From assembly GCF_016545825.1 (NCBI RefSeq), contig NC_052614.1, positions 31,397,669 through 31,461,668 on the forward strand: a DNA stretch of 64,000 nucleotides, read 5' to 3'. The position numbers and the translations under genes were made by a program. Positions 1 to 12,394 of this stretch are shown here, piece by piece (within the stretch, counting starts at the first letter, position 1; every line of letters begins with the position of its first letter). This DNA is from Eucalyptus grandis. Lineage: Eukaryota; Streptophyta; Magnoliopsida; Myrtales; Myrtaceae. The notes beneath the pieces are model-generated. The model worked only from the letters and a program-made list of their open reading frames with translations, did not search any database and was not told the DNA's origin.

Positions 1-2602
1 TTAGAAAGTTTTTTATGAAAAACCCAGCATTGCACGAGGTATGGGATTAGAAGAGCCAGAACCCAATCATGGGTTAGAGGCCCGTCTTTTAGGCAATATC
101 CTTAATCCTATTCTCCTCCCTATCGAGAGTTAGGTTGCGACAACCATTCAATATATGGTTCTAAATTTATATAATTTCATACATAGATGCTTTTGAAGGT
201 TAGTAAAAGTTTTATTGCCTATATATTGATATTGGTGTCCCATTAGCATCAACGGAACAATATAGATACTCAACAAATATGTAGCATAAAAATTTATTTG
301 TTGGGTTAGTATGTATGACATATATAGTGTTCATTTATCCTAAATCTGAAGAGAAAGAGGGTTTATGTAGGGTGAGGAATTAGGATTTGATTACGACTGT
401 CGAGAATTTTGAATAGAAGAACTCAAGGAAGAAGGGTCAAGACACAAAATAATAAGTACCGACAAACCCCGAAGAGTTCATAGTCCAAGAGGACATTTGC
501 ATCTCAATAAGCAAGAGAGCGGATCCCAAGCCGGGTATTTTTCTCGGTTTATGTAATTAACCCCGCCGGAGAAGCCAATTAGGATATGCAGAGAAGTAAT
601 TCCTAGCGAATTTCCTTAATCCTGTCCGTATGCAAAAGTTATTCGACGATGGTGCTCACATTTCTCTCTTTTTTATTTTGGACGAAGAATCTTAACAATT
701 ATTTAACCCCCGGATTGTTTATACCACCATTCTTTGGCTGCTATTTCCATATTGTTTTAAACAACTGATGATGGAACTTGGTTCAAGTGACGGAAACAAC
801 TCAGATTTAAGACTAAGAAAAGTAGGGTCTCCGATATGATGTATATGCGATGCATCATGTAGTGATTTCTTATGAATTTGTCTATTCTAATATGGAGGTC
901 TGTCTTGATCAAGAGACTGCTTGGGATGGAGTTAATCTAGTATCCAAAGAAGAGATACTCGATGATTCTCAACTAAAATAAGAAGTACGTGCCAACTTGA
1001 AAAAGCATAAATTGATGTAAGATTGATTTATTGTTGGTTAATACCATAAACTTCTTGGTTTTTCACTCTAACAACAAGAGCAGACTTGCGTAAATTTGAT
1101 CATCATGTACCCGAAGACCTGCCCTGTAGGGTGAAAACCTTAGTTTTACAAAACAAATCCTTATATTATCGTATTGAGTAGAAAACCTCATATTTAAAAA
1201 TAAAAGACGAGAGGGAAGAAATATTCGTAAAGTGAAGAAAAGGTATGTACATAACTAAATTTGATCACCTATCTTTATACCTTAGAAAGTTGAGTGGCTC
1301 ATTCCATGTGTACAAAAGCATCACATCATAGCTTCTTGTGAGGGGTTATATCATATATATTAATGTTGACTTTCCACGAAGTGTTTGATATTATGTGACC
1401 CATAATGACTTAGAAGTCAATTCGCTCTACTCAAAATGATTTTTTCTTCATGATCCATGATCATTAATCTTTCTCCACGCAATGTGGAGACATCAAATGA
1501 TTTGTGACGCACCTTCCAAACTCGTCCATGGAATTCTAACCCAAGTTACTGACTACTTGGGGTGAAGGTTCGTCGAATGAGCCAATTATGCGAGTCATGT
1601 CATGGACAAATCGTAATAATAATTGCCAACAATTTATTGGGAAATTTGTATCCTTCATGGCGCTCATCGACGAAATTGAGTTCAAACTTGTTCACGCGGT
1701 TACTCCAGTCCACACGGAGTCCTTTTTGTTTCATTGTCCATGTACTTGAGCAATCCAATTTTTTGCAACGGAGCAATGGAATTAAATTGAGATCGTCCAT
1801 TGATTTTCATCTCGGCTACTACCGACTAAGTAGGACAAAAATTCCTCGAAAAAGGCCAATTATACAAGTCATGTAGGAGTCAAAAGTAACAATAAATGTG
1901 AACAATTTCTCAGAAAATTTGTATCTTTGACGGAACTTAATGAGGAAATAGCCGAGTCCACACGAAATCTTTTTCATTTCACTGTCCATTTACTTGTGTT
2001 GTAGGATTTTTCACTATGGAATAGTAAAACACAAAATATAGAGAGTCTACTAAACAAATATAGTGAGATATCTCCCAGTTAATAAACAAATGAAAACATA
2101 GCATTTATCTGTATTATAGGCCTGATTCACAACAAAGTTTAAACTAATTCATAAGTGCTTATTTTATGTGTTTGTCCAATTCAGTATTATAGTACATACT
2201 AGTGAAATGTCCATGTACAGGTATAAGATTACAAAATCATATATTATTAACATCTAAATTTTAGCGACCCCATTTAGTCATTCATTGTATGAGAAAATCA
2301 GGATTTGACCAAATTCTTTTTTAAAAAATTGTTAATTTGCATTTGCATATTATTAGCATTTTTCATTCAATAACATTTGGCCCACATAAATGGCATTCTA
2401 ATTAGACAGGTGCTAAATGGGTTTAAAAATAAGCAGGTTCTGAGCTTAATAAAAAGTTATCTTGACCAAGCCCGTGGAAGCATGGCTTGGCGAAGCCCAT
2501 TGATGACCTATGGTGACCGAAATTTACATGTGATGCGCACATGGGAGGTACCAAATTAGGAAAATAAAATCCTAATTCCTCGCCCTACATAAACCCTCTT
2601 TC
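1..2602 (+). repeat. Unclassified repeat block, copy 1 (A + B-C-D)
   Basis: This non-coding block recurs at 12395-20232 and 43338-45410. Part A (1-392) is a direct copy of 12395-12780. Parts B (about 396-998), C (1066-1275) and D (1285-2570) occur in the other two copies as reverse complements relative to A. In this copy B-C-D sits between inverted 36-bp arms at 353-388 and 2567-2602 that differ at one position. Short open frames in D, for example 1562-1876, are closed in other frames and I recognise no domain in them. It could be a non-autonomous transposon or part of a large LTR; I cannot name a family. The left edge of A is cut by the window. Confidence 0.7.
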
Positions 2603-2621
2603 CTAGAATTTTCTTCCCGAT

Positions 2622-4318
2622 ATGCAATCAGGCAAATTGTCTGATATTTTCTTCCCGAAATTAAGCACGCTCTTTCCTAGAATTTTCTTATTCGAAAGAG
2701 AGGATGCAAGTAATGGAACTCATCTTTTAACTGCTCGCCTGCTTTCCCTGTACATCGACAAGAAATTCAAAACCCAAACTGGACTTAAACTGATGACTTT
2801 AGTTAGCAATTTCCCTGCATTTTCGTCTATATATCATGGAAGTTTATTAAGTTTAGGTGGTTTATAATTGGCCACAACACTTTGGGTCATATGCTTATTT
2901 TATGGCAACATCTAACTATACTTTCAGCAAGTCTCATTGGACGAAATCATCAGTGGGGTTGGAAAGCGGGGAAGGAAGGTAAAAGAGATTTTTCCCAGTA
3001 CAATAATTTAGAAACAAAACTAACAAAATTAATGCAAATACGACTGCCAATGGCTTTTTGGATCGTTCGGCAAACGGGTTCAGGACAACAATCCGCAAAA
3101 TGTGTGAGAAAAACGATCATAACTTTTGATCTAGAAATAGTTACGAGTCCCATAATCCCAATCTGAAAAGCTTGTTCTGAGCACTGTACCTATATCAAAT
3201 TGAGTACACATTTTGCAATCGCTTCGGCCCTCAAAATTAATTGTTTAGGCATGTCTCAGAGCACTTTTCTATTTCGTGTCATATCTCCACATTATTTTAG
3301 GCTTCTTCTTTTTTCCGAATTCTTTACTGCTTAAGCTTATATTTGGGATTTCTAGGTCGTGTATTAGACTCATATTTTATAGAATACAGAAAAAGAGAAT
3401 ATTCTCTATAGTTGGACCGGTGAGTGCGTGCAACTAAGTGCGTGTTTGCCGATCGTTAGATTTCATGTTTAACTATAAGTTTGTTGCGTCAGTCGGTATT
3501 AGAGTCGGCAAGACTGCTGGAGAGTCATGTTCAAGCAATCGTCTTGCTTGACGATGATTAGGGGACAAGGAACTTGTGCGTGGCTTTTTGGAGGTTCGAA
3601 ACAATTGCTGTCCAGTCTACCCTAGTAAACTCTATTTGAATGGGGTAGGAGAAATTTTCATGGTGATTACGACCACTACTAAGTTTGTGGAGGTTGTGGG
3701 GACCACAATGGCTACGATGTCTACGATTGCTATAGAGGTCCTGAAGACTATGACCGACAGGATTGTTGGTGGGGCAGAGTTTATCATGAAAATCAAATTT
3801 ATATGAGGTGTAAAGGGCCTGATGAATTCGAGTGCAAAGTAAAAGTCGATTATTTTGAAGGTTCTGTTGAGGAGTTATGGATTGGCCTGAAGAGATAGAT
3901 AATGTTTTATATTGTATGGACATCCTGGAGCATAGAAAGGTGAAGCTAGTGAAGTATAAATTCTGAGAGACAGTATTATGATGATGGGAAAAATTTGGAG
4001 GAGGATTGACAGAGCTAGAGAAGGGAATGCGACATGGTAAAAAATGCAATTATTATTAAAGCGGTTTGGTCTAGAGACTTCATTATCATGTTCGAAACGG
4101 CGCAATATGGCAAAAGACCATGTTTGAACAATTAAAAAGGATGAACGACAAGCCATCTCAGAGTATTCCTCATGTTAATCATCGAGAAATTGCTTGTGAG
4201 CCTCACAGATAGGGTAGCCAACAAATTGATTAAAAAGATGAAACTTTCGAATATCCTTTTTAAATGCTAGAGGATTTTGAGCTTGAGAAAGAATTTTTCG
4301 AGAAAAATGCTTTGAATT
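2622..4318 (+). mobile_element. Ty3-type LTR retrotransposon remnant: partial LTR, PBS, gag fragment (copy I)
   Basis: This is a direct repeat of about 21860-23570. The first part behaves as a 5'-truncated LTR ending in ...TGCGTCA at about 3492. It is followed by a primer-binding-site-like run (CGGTATTAGAGTCGG) close to the plant initiator-Met PBS TGGTATCAGAGC. Beyond it, a broken reading frame shows gag-like pieces such as KVKVDYFEGSVEELW and RKVKLVKYKF, interrupted by stops and frameshifts. No protease, reverse transcriptase or integrase follows: the element stops just before sequence shared with the GLR-b upstream region. The gag assignment is by resemblance to plant Ty3 gag proteins and is tentative. 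Confidence 0.55.
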
Positions 4319-4530
4319 TTTCTGATGACCAGAACCAACTATGGAAACCTTTCAAACAGAGCTATCTGGACTTCTCCGCATAACAGAGGAAGGAGATAGA
4401 TGTTTGGACTTACTGAAGAATAGACACGGCTATATGAACTTTCTACGAAAGACAATAGGAGTATGAAAGAAGTTAGAAAAAACCATGAACTATTAGTACT
4501 GCTGGAGGTCACGTCCTTGCCCAGCAATCC
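4319..4530 (+). other. Upstream block shared by both GLR genes
   Basis: About 180 bp here match 41260-41303 plus 43062-43165 upstream of GLR-b, where the same sequence is split by a 1.76-kb hAT-like element. The site CTATCTGGACTTC at about 4362-4374 is the unoccupied version of that insertion site. No gene is seen in it. Confidence 0.7.
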
Positions 4531-4706
4531 TTGAATAGAAGCTTTCCATGCTTTGTCTTACTTTTTCAAAGCTCTTTTCAAAGCTCTTCTCCACTATAAA
4601 TACATCGTAGTCATTATAATATCGCCCAACCACCCACGCCCCACAACCACGCTCTTCTTTTCTCCCTATCACACACACACATTTGCCTTTTCGCAAAACC
4701 TTTTCA
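4531..4706 (+). promoter_or_regulatory. Core promoter and 5' UTR of GLR-a
   Basis: TATAAATA lies at 4595-4602, about 105 bases before the ATG. The stretch TTGAATAGAAGCTTTCCATG and the following CTTTGTCTTACTTT, CAAAGCTC and TATAAATACATCGT elements are nearly the same as at 46181-46245 before GLR-b. Homology between the two genes begins here, so this is the preserved proximal promoter. The transcription start is not visible but is expected about 30 bases after the TATA box. Confidence 0.7.
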
Positions 4707-5019
4707 ATGATTCCTCCAAGAATCTCGTTCGATGCTGAAAAGCTCCTATTTGTGGCTCTCTCCCTTTTCCCGATTGTCGTCACTTTCAGCAATGGCGCTC
4801 ACCCAGCAGTGGTGCAGGGCAGCAATAACAGCAATCCAACAACGATCGCGGTGAACGTTGGGGTGATCCTTGATCTGGAGACGCAGGTGGGTCAGATGGG
4901 ATTGACCTGCATTAACATGTCTCTCTCTGATTTTTATAGCTCGAACCCTTCCTACAAGACTAGACTCGTCCTCAACGTTAGAGACTCCAAACGAGATGAG
5001 GTTGCCACCGCCGCTGCAG

Positions 5020-5057
<38 letters not shown>

Positions 5058-8000
5058 ACATACTGATTGGTCGCGATGCTTGACTAGAAATATACAATGG
5101 CACCAGCTTTTGGGTTAGCATTTTTGTACTTATGTTGATCGTGTTGAAGATTGTTTTGGTTAGTCTTTTCTTTGTACCGAATTTTATGGGGCTAAATCTC
5201 TGCTCGAACTTCGAAGGGGTTTGGTCTTGTGTTAGTACACATATTGCGGAAGAGCATAAACTATTTTATGCATCTGTTTGTGTGATGCAAGAAGAAACCA
5301 ATTATTGTTCTCGACGACATATTTGGCAATCAAATGAAAATTTCAGCTTCTATATATTTGAAAAGTGAAAAGAATCCCCAGCTAAGTTTTCAAAGACACA
5401 ACAACATTTGAGTGTTCCATTGAAAGCAATATGCATTCTCGTAGCAGAGATTGTTCAAGCAACAATTTCCAAAGCTCCATGAAGGAACGACCAAGCTTAA
5501 GTTTACCAAAAAAGAAAGAGACCAAGAATTTTCCTCATCCTCACTAACTGTTCGTCACCAATCTGTACTCACTCTCTTAGCTGCCTTGTTTATGATTTTC
5601 TTTCCCCCTTTCAAATTTAATGACTGCAATTTATTAAAAGGGCTTTTTATCATAAAATGAAGTCCTTATCATCTTATGAGAGGATCAAAGATGACATGAA
5701 ATTGATCTTAAAGATTCAACAGAGAAAAGTCCACCTTCTCTATCATCTCATATTGCGCCAAAATAAACAGATGTACATAAATTTGTGGATACAAAGTTTC
5801 ATATCGATAAAGACGTGCGAACATGATTCTTTTTTATGATGTTGGATGGGGAAATATTGGACTACCATTGCTTGCTCTATTCTTGAAGAGTATAAAGCTC
5901 TCCAGTAGATGATAGATACTTTTAGAAATCGTCTCGCAAAAGACACATACTTTACAGCTACATTTTGGAAAAAGAGCCTAAAGTTATTGTGCTTTTCAGG
6001 TTAGAAGGATAATCATTTCTAGGGAGATGGTTGATAAAGAAAATTTAACATTCTTCTTGGGGAAAATATGTACATAGAACGTATATAAATAATTATAATT
6101 TTTTTTTTTTCTAGTTGAGCCATGTATGATGGTCTGGGGGAAAGGTACCAAAAAAGTCATAAATCTATTATATTGGTACCAATTCAGTCCTAAACTTTTC
6201 AATTTGACCAATTTAGTCCTAAACCTTTTAATATTGGTACCAATTCAGTCTATCTGGCCAATTTTGACCGGTCGGCGCTAATGTGGCAATTTTTATGATA
6301 TTTTTATTATTTTTTCGAAGTTTTTATTATTTTTTTCTTTTTTTCTTTTTCCTTATCTTTTCCGGCAGTGGCCGGCAAGCCTCCGATGAGGCTTGCCAGC
6401 CATTGGGCGAGGGCCGCGAAGCCCTCGCCTGTTGCCGGCGAGGGTCGTGGCCCTTGCTCGGATTTGGGTGAGGTTAGCGTTGGCCTCGCCCTAGCCTCAC
6501 TGAGCAAAGGCGGCCTCGCCCTGGCCTTCGCCCGCGGCAAGGCTAGCCTCACCCAGATCTAGGCGAAGCCGCCTCGCCAGCGGCCCTAGGAGAGGCCGAG
6601 TGAGGGCCACGACACTCGCAGATAGTGAGGCTCGCCGGCCACCGCCGTAAAAAAAAGGAAAAAGAAAAAAAATTAATAAAAAATTCGAAAATATAATTAA
6701 AAAATCATAAAAATTTCCATGTCAACATCCGACCACCGGCCGACGTCCATGTCATCACCGACCGACCAAAATTGGCTGAATGGACTGAATTAGTACAAAT
6801 ATTAAAAGGTTTAGGACTAAATTGGTCCAATTGAAAAGTTTATGACTAAATTGATACAAATGCAATAGATTTAGAACTTTTTTGGTACTTCTCTCGACGA
6901 TCTAATATAAAGTTGAGTCGGCAATAAATTATTTCTAGGAAAATTGTGTTTCAATGGTCAAATAAAACAACTTTGGTTTGAAGTTCAACCAAATAATTGT
7001 CAACCAATGAAAGGAGTTTAATATGGATGTTGAGAGGCTTGACATATAATATACATCACAAAGGTCTGTCCTCATAAAATCCAGAGACTTGGAATATGGG
7101 GCTCGGATTTTAGAGTGGAATTTTCAAATGGCATGAGATAAAGAGGTCAACTTAACGATTAAAAAGAATAAACTTGATCATGCATGGCCAATTTATCCTC
7201 CTGTTTGGTTCTTAATGTTACTATTTTTGAAAAAATTAGTTTCTGCTGGGTTTGCAATATCATATGCCAAACAACATCAAAGGCGACAACCAAATGCCTA
7301 CACTATGGTTAATAAATTAAATCTTTCAACAACCTCATGGGTTGGTTTCAGTTGGTAAAAAATGGCAAGGGTGATCGGTTCTTAGTTTGGTCGGGTTCCA
7401 CCTAGAAACTGAGAATAGGACTAGGAGGACCGGCTCCCAATTTTTGGGACTGGGGACCAAACTAGACAATCTTGGGACCAAGAATCCAACCAGTCCAGTC
7501 CAATGGAATGGTGATTTGGCCATTTTTTTTTTTTTTTTAAGAGTCGGTCCAGCCCTATTCACCCTTGGAACTAGAAACTAGACCGAAAATCACTAATTCC
7601 TTTTTTATGGAATCAAGAATCGGAATGACGCCCTTGGGAATCGGACCCAACCAACTAGTTCGGTCCAATAACGGACGGTTCTTGATTCGGTCGATGCGAT
7701 ATGCTCACCCCTGAAAAATGGAGGTGCGACCTCAATTCCCTCCACATAGTACAAATAATTTCATGGATCTGCAATTTACTTAATTAAAGTGTGCTTTCTC
7801 GACATTGATAAATTTTACATTTGCACACAATTATTCATCATGTCTGAAATTACGTTAAGATCCAAATGGGAAGGTTCAACTATGTTTCGTGAGTATAATT
7901 TCATACATACTTGATAATGAGAGGTTTCGCTTACCCGTGCTGGAGGAATTTATATTATATCATCTTAAGGAAATGTTGAATTAGGAGTCTTGTCATAGCG

Positions 8001-11000
8001 AAAAAAACTTCAGTGATTCATTCGACTTCATAAACATTTATTAACATGGGTTAATGTCACTATAATAAACGGAGAAAATGGGGAAGTTTTAATTATTAGT
8101 AGGCACAAACTGTTTACATAATATCAAGTACGAATTCTTTCCCAACTTCAAATTCCTATGTTTCCTTTTTCTTAAACATTTCCATTTTTATGATATTGCA
8201 TCAAGTTTTAATTGACTTCTGATCAATGCAATGCCTTTTCCAATAAGAATTTATATTATTATCTGACTTATTATTATTTTTTCACCGTCTTTTTCGGTTT
8301 ACCTGTGCAGCACTTGATCTGATAAAGAACAAGCAAGTCCAAGCCATACTAGGCCCTCAAGGTTCAGCGCAAGCAGACTTCCTCATCCACCTTGGAAACA
8401 AATCTCATGTACCAATCATCTCTTTTTCTGCTACTAGTCCTTCCCTCAGTTCCATCCGGAGTCCATACTTCATTCGAGCTGCGCAAAATGACTCGTCCCA
8501 AGTGAATGCCATAAGCGCAATCGTGCAAGCTTTTGGCTGGAGAGAAGCGGTCCTCATATACGTGCACAACGAGTTCGGAGAAGGTATCATACCTTCTCTA
8601 AGGGATGCTTTGGAAGAGGTCAACACGCGAGTGCCCTATCGGAGCCTCATTCCTCCTACAGCCACAGACGATCAAATTCTGCAGGAACTATACAAATTAA
8701 TGTCGATGCAAACGAGGGTGTTCATTGTGCACATGTTACCTACGCTTGGTTCTCGGCTATTTGCCAAAGTAAAAGAGGTGGGAATGATGAATGAAGGTTA
8801 TGTGTGGATCTTGACTAATGGAATCACTAACCTATTGAGTTCTGTGGATTCATCTATTGTCACAAGTTCGATGCAAGGAGTACTGGGCATCAGGACTTAT
8901 GTCCCAGGCACGCCAAATCTAGACAACTTCATGGTTCGATGGACGACGAAATTCCAACAGGACAATCCATCCATCCTTAATCCTACATTGAACATTTTCG
9001 GATACTGGGCTTATGATGCTACTCAGGCATTGGCAATGGCAGTCGAGGAAATGGGTGTGCTCAATTTTACCTTCAACATATTGAATGCTTCAACAGATGC
9101 AACGGACCTCAACACTATCGGGGTCTCTCGGAATGGACAGAAACTTCTGCAAGAACTAGGCGATACGACATTTGCAGGCCTCACTGGAAATTTTAGCCTC
9201 ATCAATGGGCAGCTAGAGTCATCAACGTTCCAGATTGTTAATATCAATGGAAATGCAGCAAGACGCATTGGGTTTTGGACTCAAGAAAATGGGTTGCTAA
9301 GAGATTTGAATTCAATCAACACAAGCAAATATTCCACTTTGAAGAGTGATCTCTTATCTATTATATGGCCAGGAGATTCGACTTCTGTTCCTAAGGGATG
9401 GGAGATTCCCATTAATGGGAAGAGGTTGAAAATCTTAGTTCCTGTGAAGTATGGCTTCGAGCAATTCGTAATGGTGATTCGAGATCCTAGCACGAACACA
9501 TCCCAAGTCACCGGATATTGTATCAGCATCTTTCAAGCTGTGGTAGAAAAATTGCCTTATGCTTTACCTTATGAACTTATTCCGTTTGCCTTCGCTAATG
9601 GAACTAGCGCTGGCAGTTACGAGGACATGGTTGATCAAGTAATTTACCAGGTGAGATATCTCATTGTAAGTGCTTGATTTCGTTGGGTTACATGTTGAAA
9701 CTTATTATGCTATCGTGTGACTGACAAAGAAAACATTTCCCTTCCTTTTTTGTTGGAACAGAAATATGATGCGTTGGTGGGCGATACGACGATCATTGCA
9801 AACAGATCATTGTACGTGGACTTCACCTTACCATACACTGAATCAGGAGTTGTGATGCTTGTGCCATACAAGGACAACAAGAGCAAGAATGCTTGGATTT
9901 TCTTGAAGCCACTCACTTGGGAACTTTGGCTGACAACCGGATGCTTCTTTGTGTTTATAGCATTGGTCGTGTGGATTCTCGAGCATCAAATTAACGAAGA
10001 TTTCAGGGGTCCAGCAACACATCAATTTGGCACAAGCTTCTGGTTTTCTTTTTCAACCCTGGTTTTTGCACAAAGTAATAACCCTTTATCTTAATAGATC
10101 AGTCGAACATCACAATTTATATATTGTTCTTGGAGAATTTATGTGCTTACCTTAATTTGGATTGCAGGAGAGAGTGTATTAAGCAACCTAGCGAGATTTG
10201 TTGTGATCGTGTGGGTTTTTGTGGTACTTATACTTACACAAAGTTATACGGCAAGCTTGAGCTCTCTTTTGGTGGTGCAAAATCTTCAACCAACTGTAAC
10301 TGATGTAAATCAGCTCCTAAAGAGTGGAGAAAAAGTGGGATACCCGCGTGGCTCTTTTGTACATGATATGCTAAAGGAAATGAAGTTCACTGATTCCAAA
10401 CTTGTCCCCTATCATTCAGTGGAAGAATGCGATGCGCTTCTTTCAAATGGAAGTGCAAAGGGTGGGATCGCAGCAGCATTTGATGAAGTCCCCTACATTA
10501 AACTCATTCTTTCTCAATATTGCAACAAATATACCACGATCCCAACATTTAAAACTGCTGGATTTGGCTTCGTAGGTCTCGATTCTAGAAAAAAAGAAAT
10601 CCCCAGAATTTTCAATTGCTAGGATTAATCGTTATGTCTTTGATTGAAAAATCTGATGTCCCGCTTCTTTTGGTATTACAGGTTTTCCCAAAAGGGTCTC
10701 CACTAGTAGGGGATATCTCAGGAGCAATCCTTAATGTAACTGAAGGGCCTAAAATGAAGGAAATCGAAAACTCGTGGCTTGGATCGACAACCAACTGCTT
10801 GGATTCGACTGCCTCAGTTTCTTCCAATAGCTTGGGTCTTGACAGTTTCTGGGGCCTATTCTTGATTGCTGGAGCAGTTGCAACTTTAGCTCTCCTCATT
10901 TTCGTAGTCATGTTCGTCAAAAGAAATTGGCATATCGCAGCAAGTTCTTCAGGAACATTGTGGGGGAAATTTGTTGCATTGGGACGAAGATTTTACCAAA

Positions 11001-11233
11001 GAGACTTTAATTACCACACTTTTAGAAAAGGCAGATCTAGAGATAGAAGCACGGTTGAGGGTGCCAAAGAGAATAAACCTGTTGAAACTATAGAAAACAT
11101 GAACTCCCCCCCGAGTCTGTCAAGCAACTCCAGCCAAATCGACGACGTTAATGAGCACGGCACACCATCTGCAGCACAACTTCCTATTCATGTAGAAGAA
11201 GGCTGCCCGGAGACGACGAGCTTACCAGTGTAA
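4707..11233 (+). CDS. GLR2.7-like: Glutamate receptor-like channel, clade 2 (GLR2.7-like), GLR-a
   Basis: Inferred exons are 4707-5019, 8311-9650, 9762-10074, 10168-10571 and 10682-11233, giving 973 residues, in the usual 900-980 range for plant GLRs. All introns are GT..AG. The first and third introns split a codon after its first base; the second and fourth fall between codons. Domains: signal peptide with hydrophobic core 13-27; amino-terminal periplasmic-binding-like domain about 50-460; ligand-binding S1 about 478-600, with ANRSLYVDFTLPYTESG; M1 606-626; pore loop about 636-655 in GTSFWFSFSTLVFAQ; M3 665-683 followed by SYTASL; S2 with AAFDEVPYIKL; M4 846-869; a cytoplasmic tail of about 100 residues. 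GLRs are plasma-membrane or endomembrane cation channels gated by amino acids and used in calcium signalling. The start was taken at the ATG shared with GLR-b (MIPPRISF). No frame damage is visible despite two transposons in intron 1. Confidence 0.92.
5022..5056 (+). repeat. (TC)17 microsatellite beside the exon 1 splice donor of GLR-a
   Basis: The tract begins three bases into intron 1, directly after CTGCAG|GT. GLR-b has the same tract at the same place but only 11 bases long (46642-46652). If translated in error it would give a false Ser-Leu run. Confidence 0.95.
6136..6896. mobile_element. Mutator-like non-autonomous TIR element, family A copy 1, in GLR-a intron 1
   Basis: The left end (GGTACCAAAAAAGTCATAAA) and the right end (AACTTTTTTGGTACTTCTC) are inverted copies. 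Long AT-rich arms carry CCAATTCAGTCC and TTTAGTCCTAAACC motifs. The arms flank a GC-rich core at about 6365-6640 made of CTCGCC/GGCGAGG-like units. GLR-b lacks it at the corresponding place. A clear target-site duplication was not found for this copy. The open frames inside the core are shadows of the repetitive GC-rich sequence. Confidence 0.75.
7366..7713. mobile_element. hAT-like MITE in GLR-a intron 1
   Basis: Its 348 bp run from CAAGGGTGATCGG to GCTCACCCCTG and are flanked by a perfect 8-bp direct repeat AAAAATGG (7358-7365 and 7714-7721). The terminal CA(A/G)GGGTGA motif and an 8-bp duplication are hAT hallmarks. The ends resemble those of the larger element at 41304-43061. Confidence 0.85.
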
Positions 11234-12394
11234 ATTAGGAGAGGTATATGCCTCAAGAACCTTAGATACTAAACTTTAATCCTCAACTAGTTGAACTCTG
11301 TACTTTTAGATGACGATATCTTCCCCCTCATTTTCTTCTCATGTAAGGCCTGCCATTGATACTGCTTATTGCCTAGTCACAGACAATGTAAATGAAAGAT
11401 AGATGCTTTTCAAAGCATTTTCCGGGGACATCATATGCACATATTAACTTCTCTCATCCTATATGTATTGCCAACGAAGAGAAGTGTTCATTGATATTTT
11501 GATAGCCATTGAAGCCTAATCAACTAGACTTCTTAAATCCCATCGGTTTGCTACTGATGAAAGCAAATATATCAACATCAGGATATAATTTTTTTCAAAT
11601 CATGAACCTTTTTCTTGGTTTAAATAAATGAACTTTTGAAAGATGAACATCTCATATGATTTGTACATAAACATTGACTCTTAGAAACATGCACGGACAT
11701 TTCATTGGTATATACTATAATCTTAAATTAGACAGACAAAGAAAATACCAAAATATTAAAAAAAAAAAAAAAAAACTGAAAATTCCAAATTTTTTTTTTT
11801 TTTTAGAAAAACATAAATTTTTATAAAAATGCAAAAAGTCTAAAAAATATATAAAAAATTCTGAAAATCCAAAAAAAAAAAAAAAAAAAAATCGAAAAAA
11901 TTAGAATTCCTCAAAATAGCTTAAAAGTAGTCTTTTTGGGTAGCCTTCTCTTAAAATGTGTGAAAATCTTTTAATAAGCCCGTACATCTTTACCATAGGA
12001 TTCCGATTGTCCTTAAAAATGAATGCTTTTAATTCCACACTTTCAGTATGTTGACTATGGTTTCCCTTTAGCTTAGTTAAAGATGACATACCCCTATTTA
12101 GTAATATTAGATCATTGCCTCTCCCAATGTAGTTTATTTAACATTATCATGCTTACTGATTGTTATTTTAATAATTGTGCACCCACATGATTATATCACA
12201 TATTAGTGGATAGGTGTAAAATCGATCTAGATTGCTTGACAAAAATTTTCTTGAAATGAACAAGATTAGGTACTGAAATTGCACCGATGGATTAATTAAT
12301 GTAACCAAATTCCTAACCCTAGATTCTTTGGTTCCATAGGAAGTAAAGTATACACTTAATTTCTAACCGACCCTAATAGACTAGTGGTGACTCC
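11234..12394 (+). other. GLR-a 3' UTR and downstream intergenic sequence
   Basis: There is no gene here. The first 200 bases after the TAA probably hold the 3' UTR; AATGTAAATGAAAG at about 11385 is only a weak poly(A) signal candidate. About 11640-11740 resembles a worn piece of block D. A run of A and T homopolymers fills 11755-11905. The remainder is unrecognised AT-rich sequence. Confidence 0.5.

Noticed and set aside
1562..1876. 104-codon frame conserved at 15846-16172
   Set aside because: Conservation reflects the repeat; copy 3 does not keep the frame and no domain is recognised.
4683..4706. Extended start of GLR-a at an upstream in-frame TTG
   Set aside because: It is not an ATG. The ATG at 4707 matches the start of GLR-b and gives a proper signal peptide.
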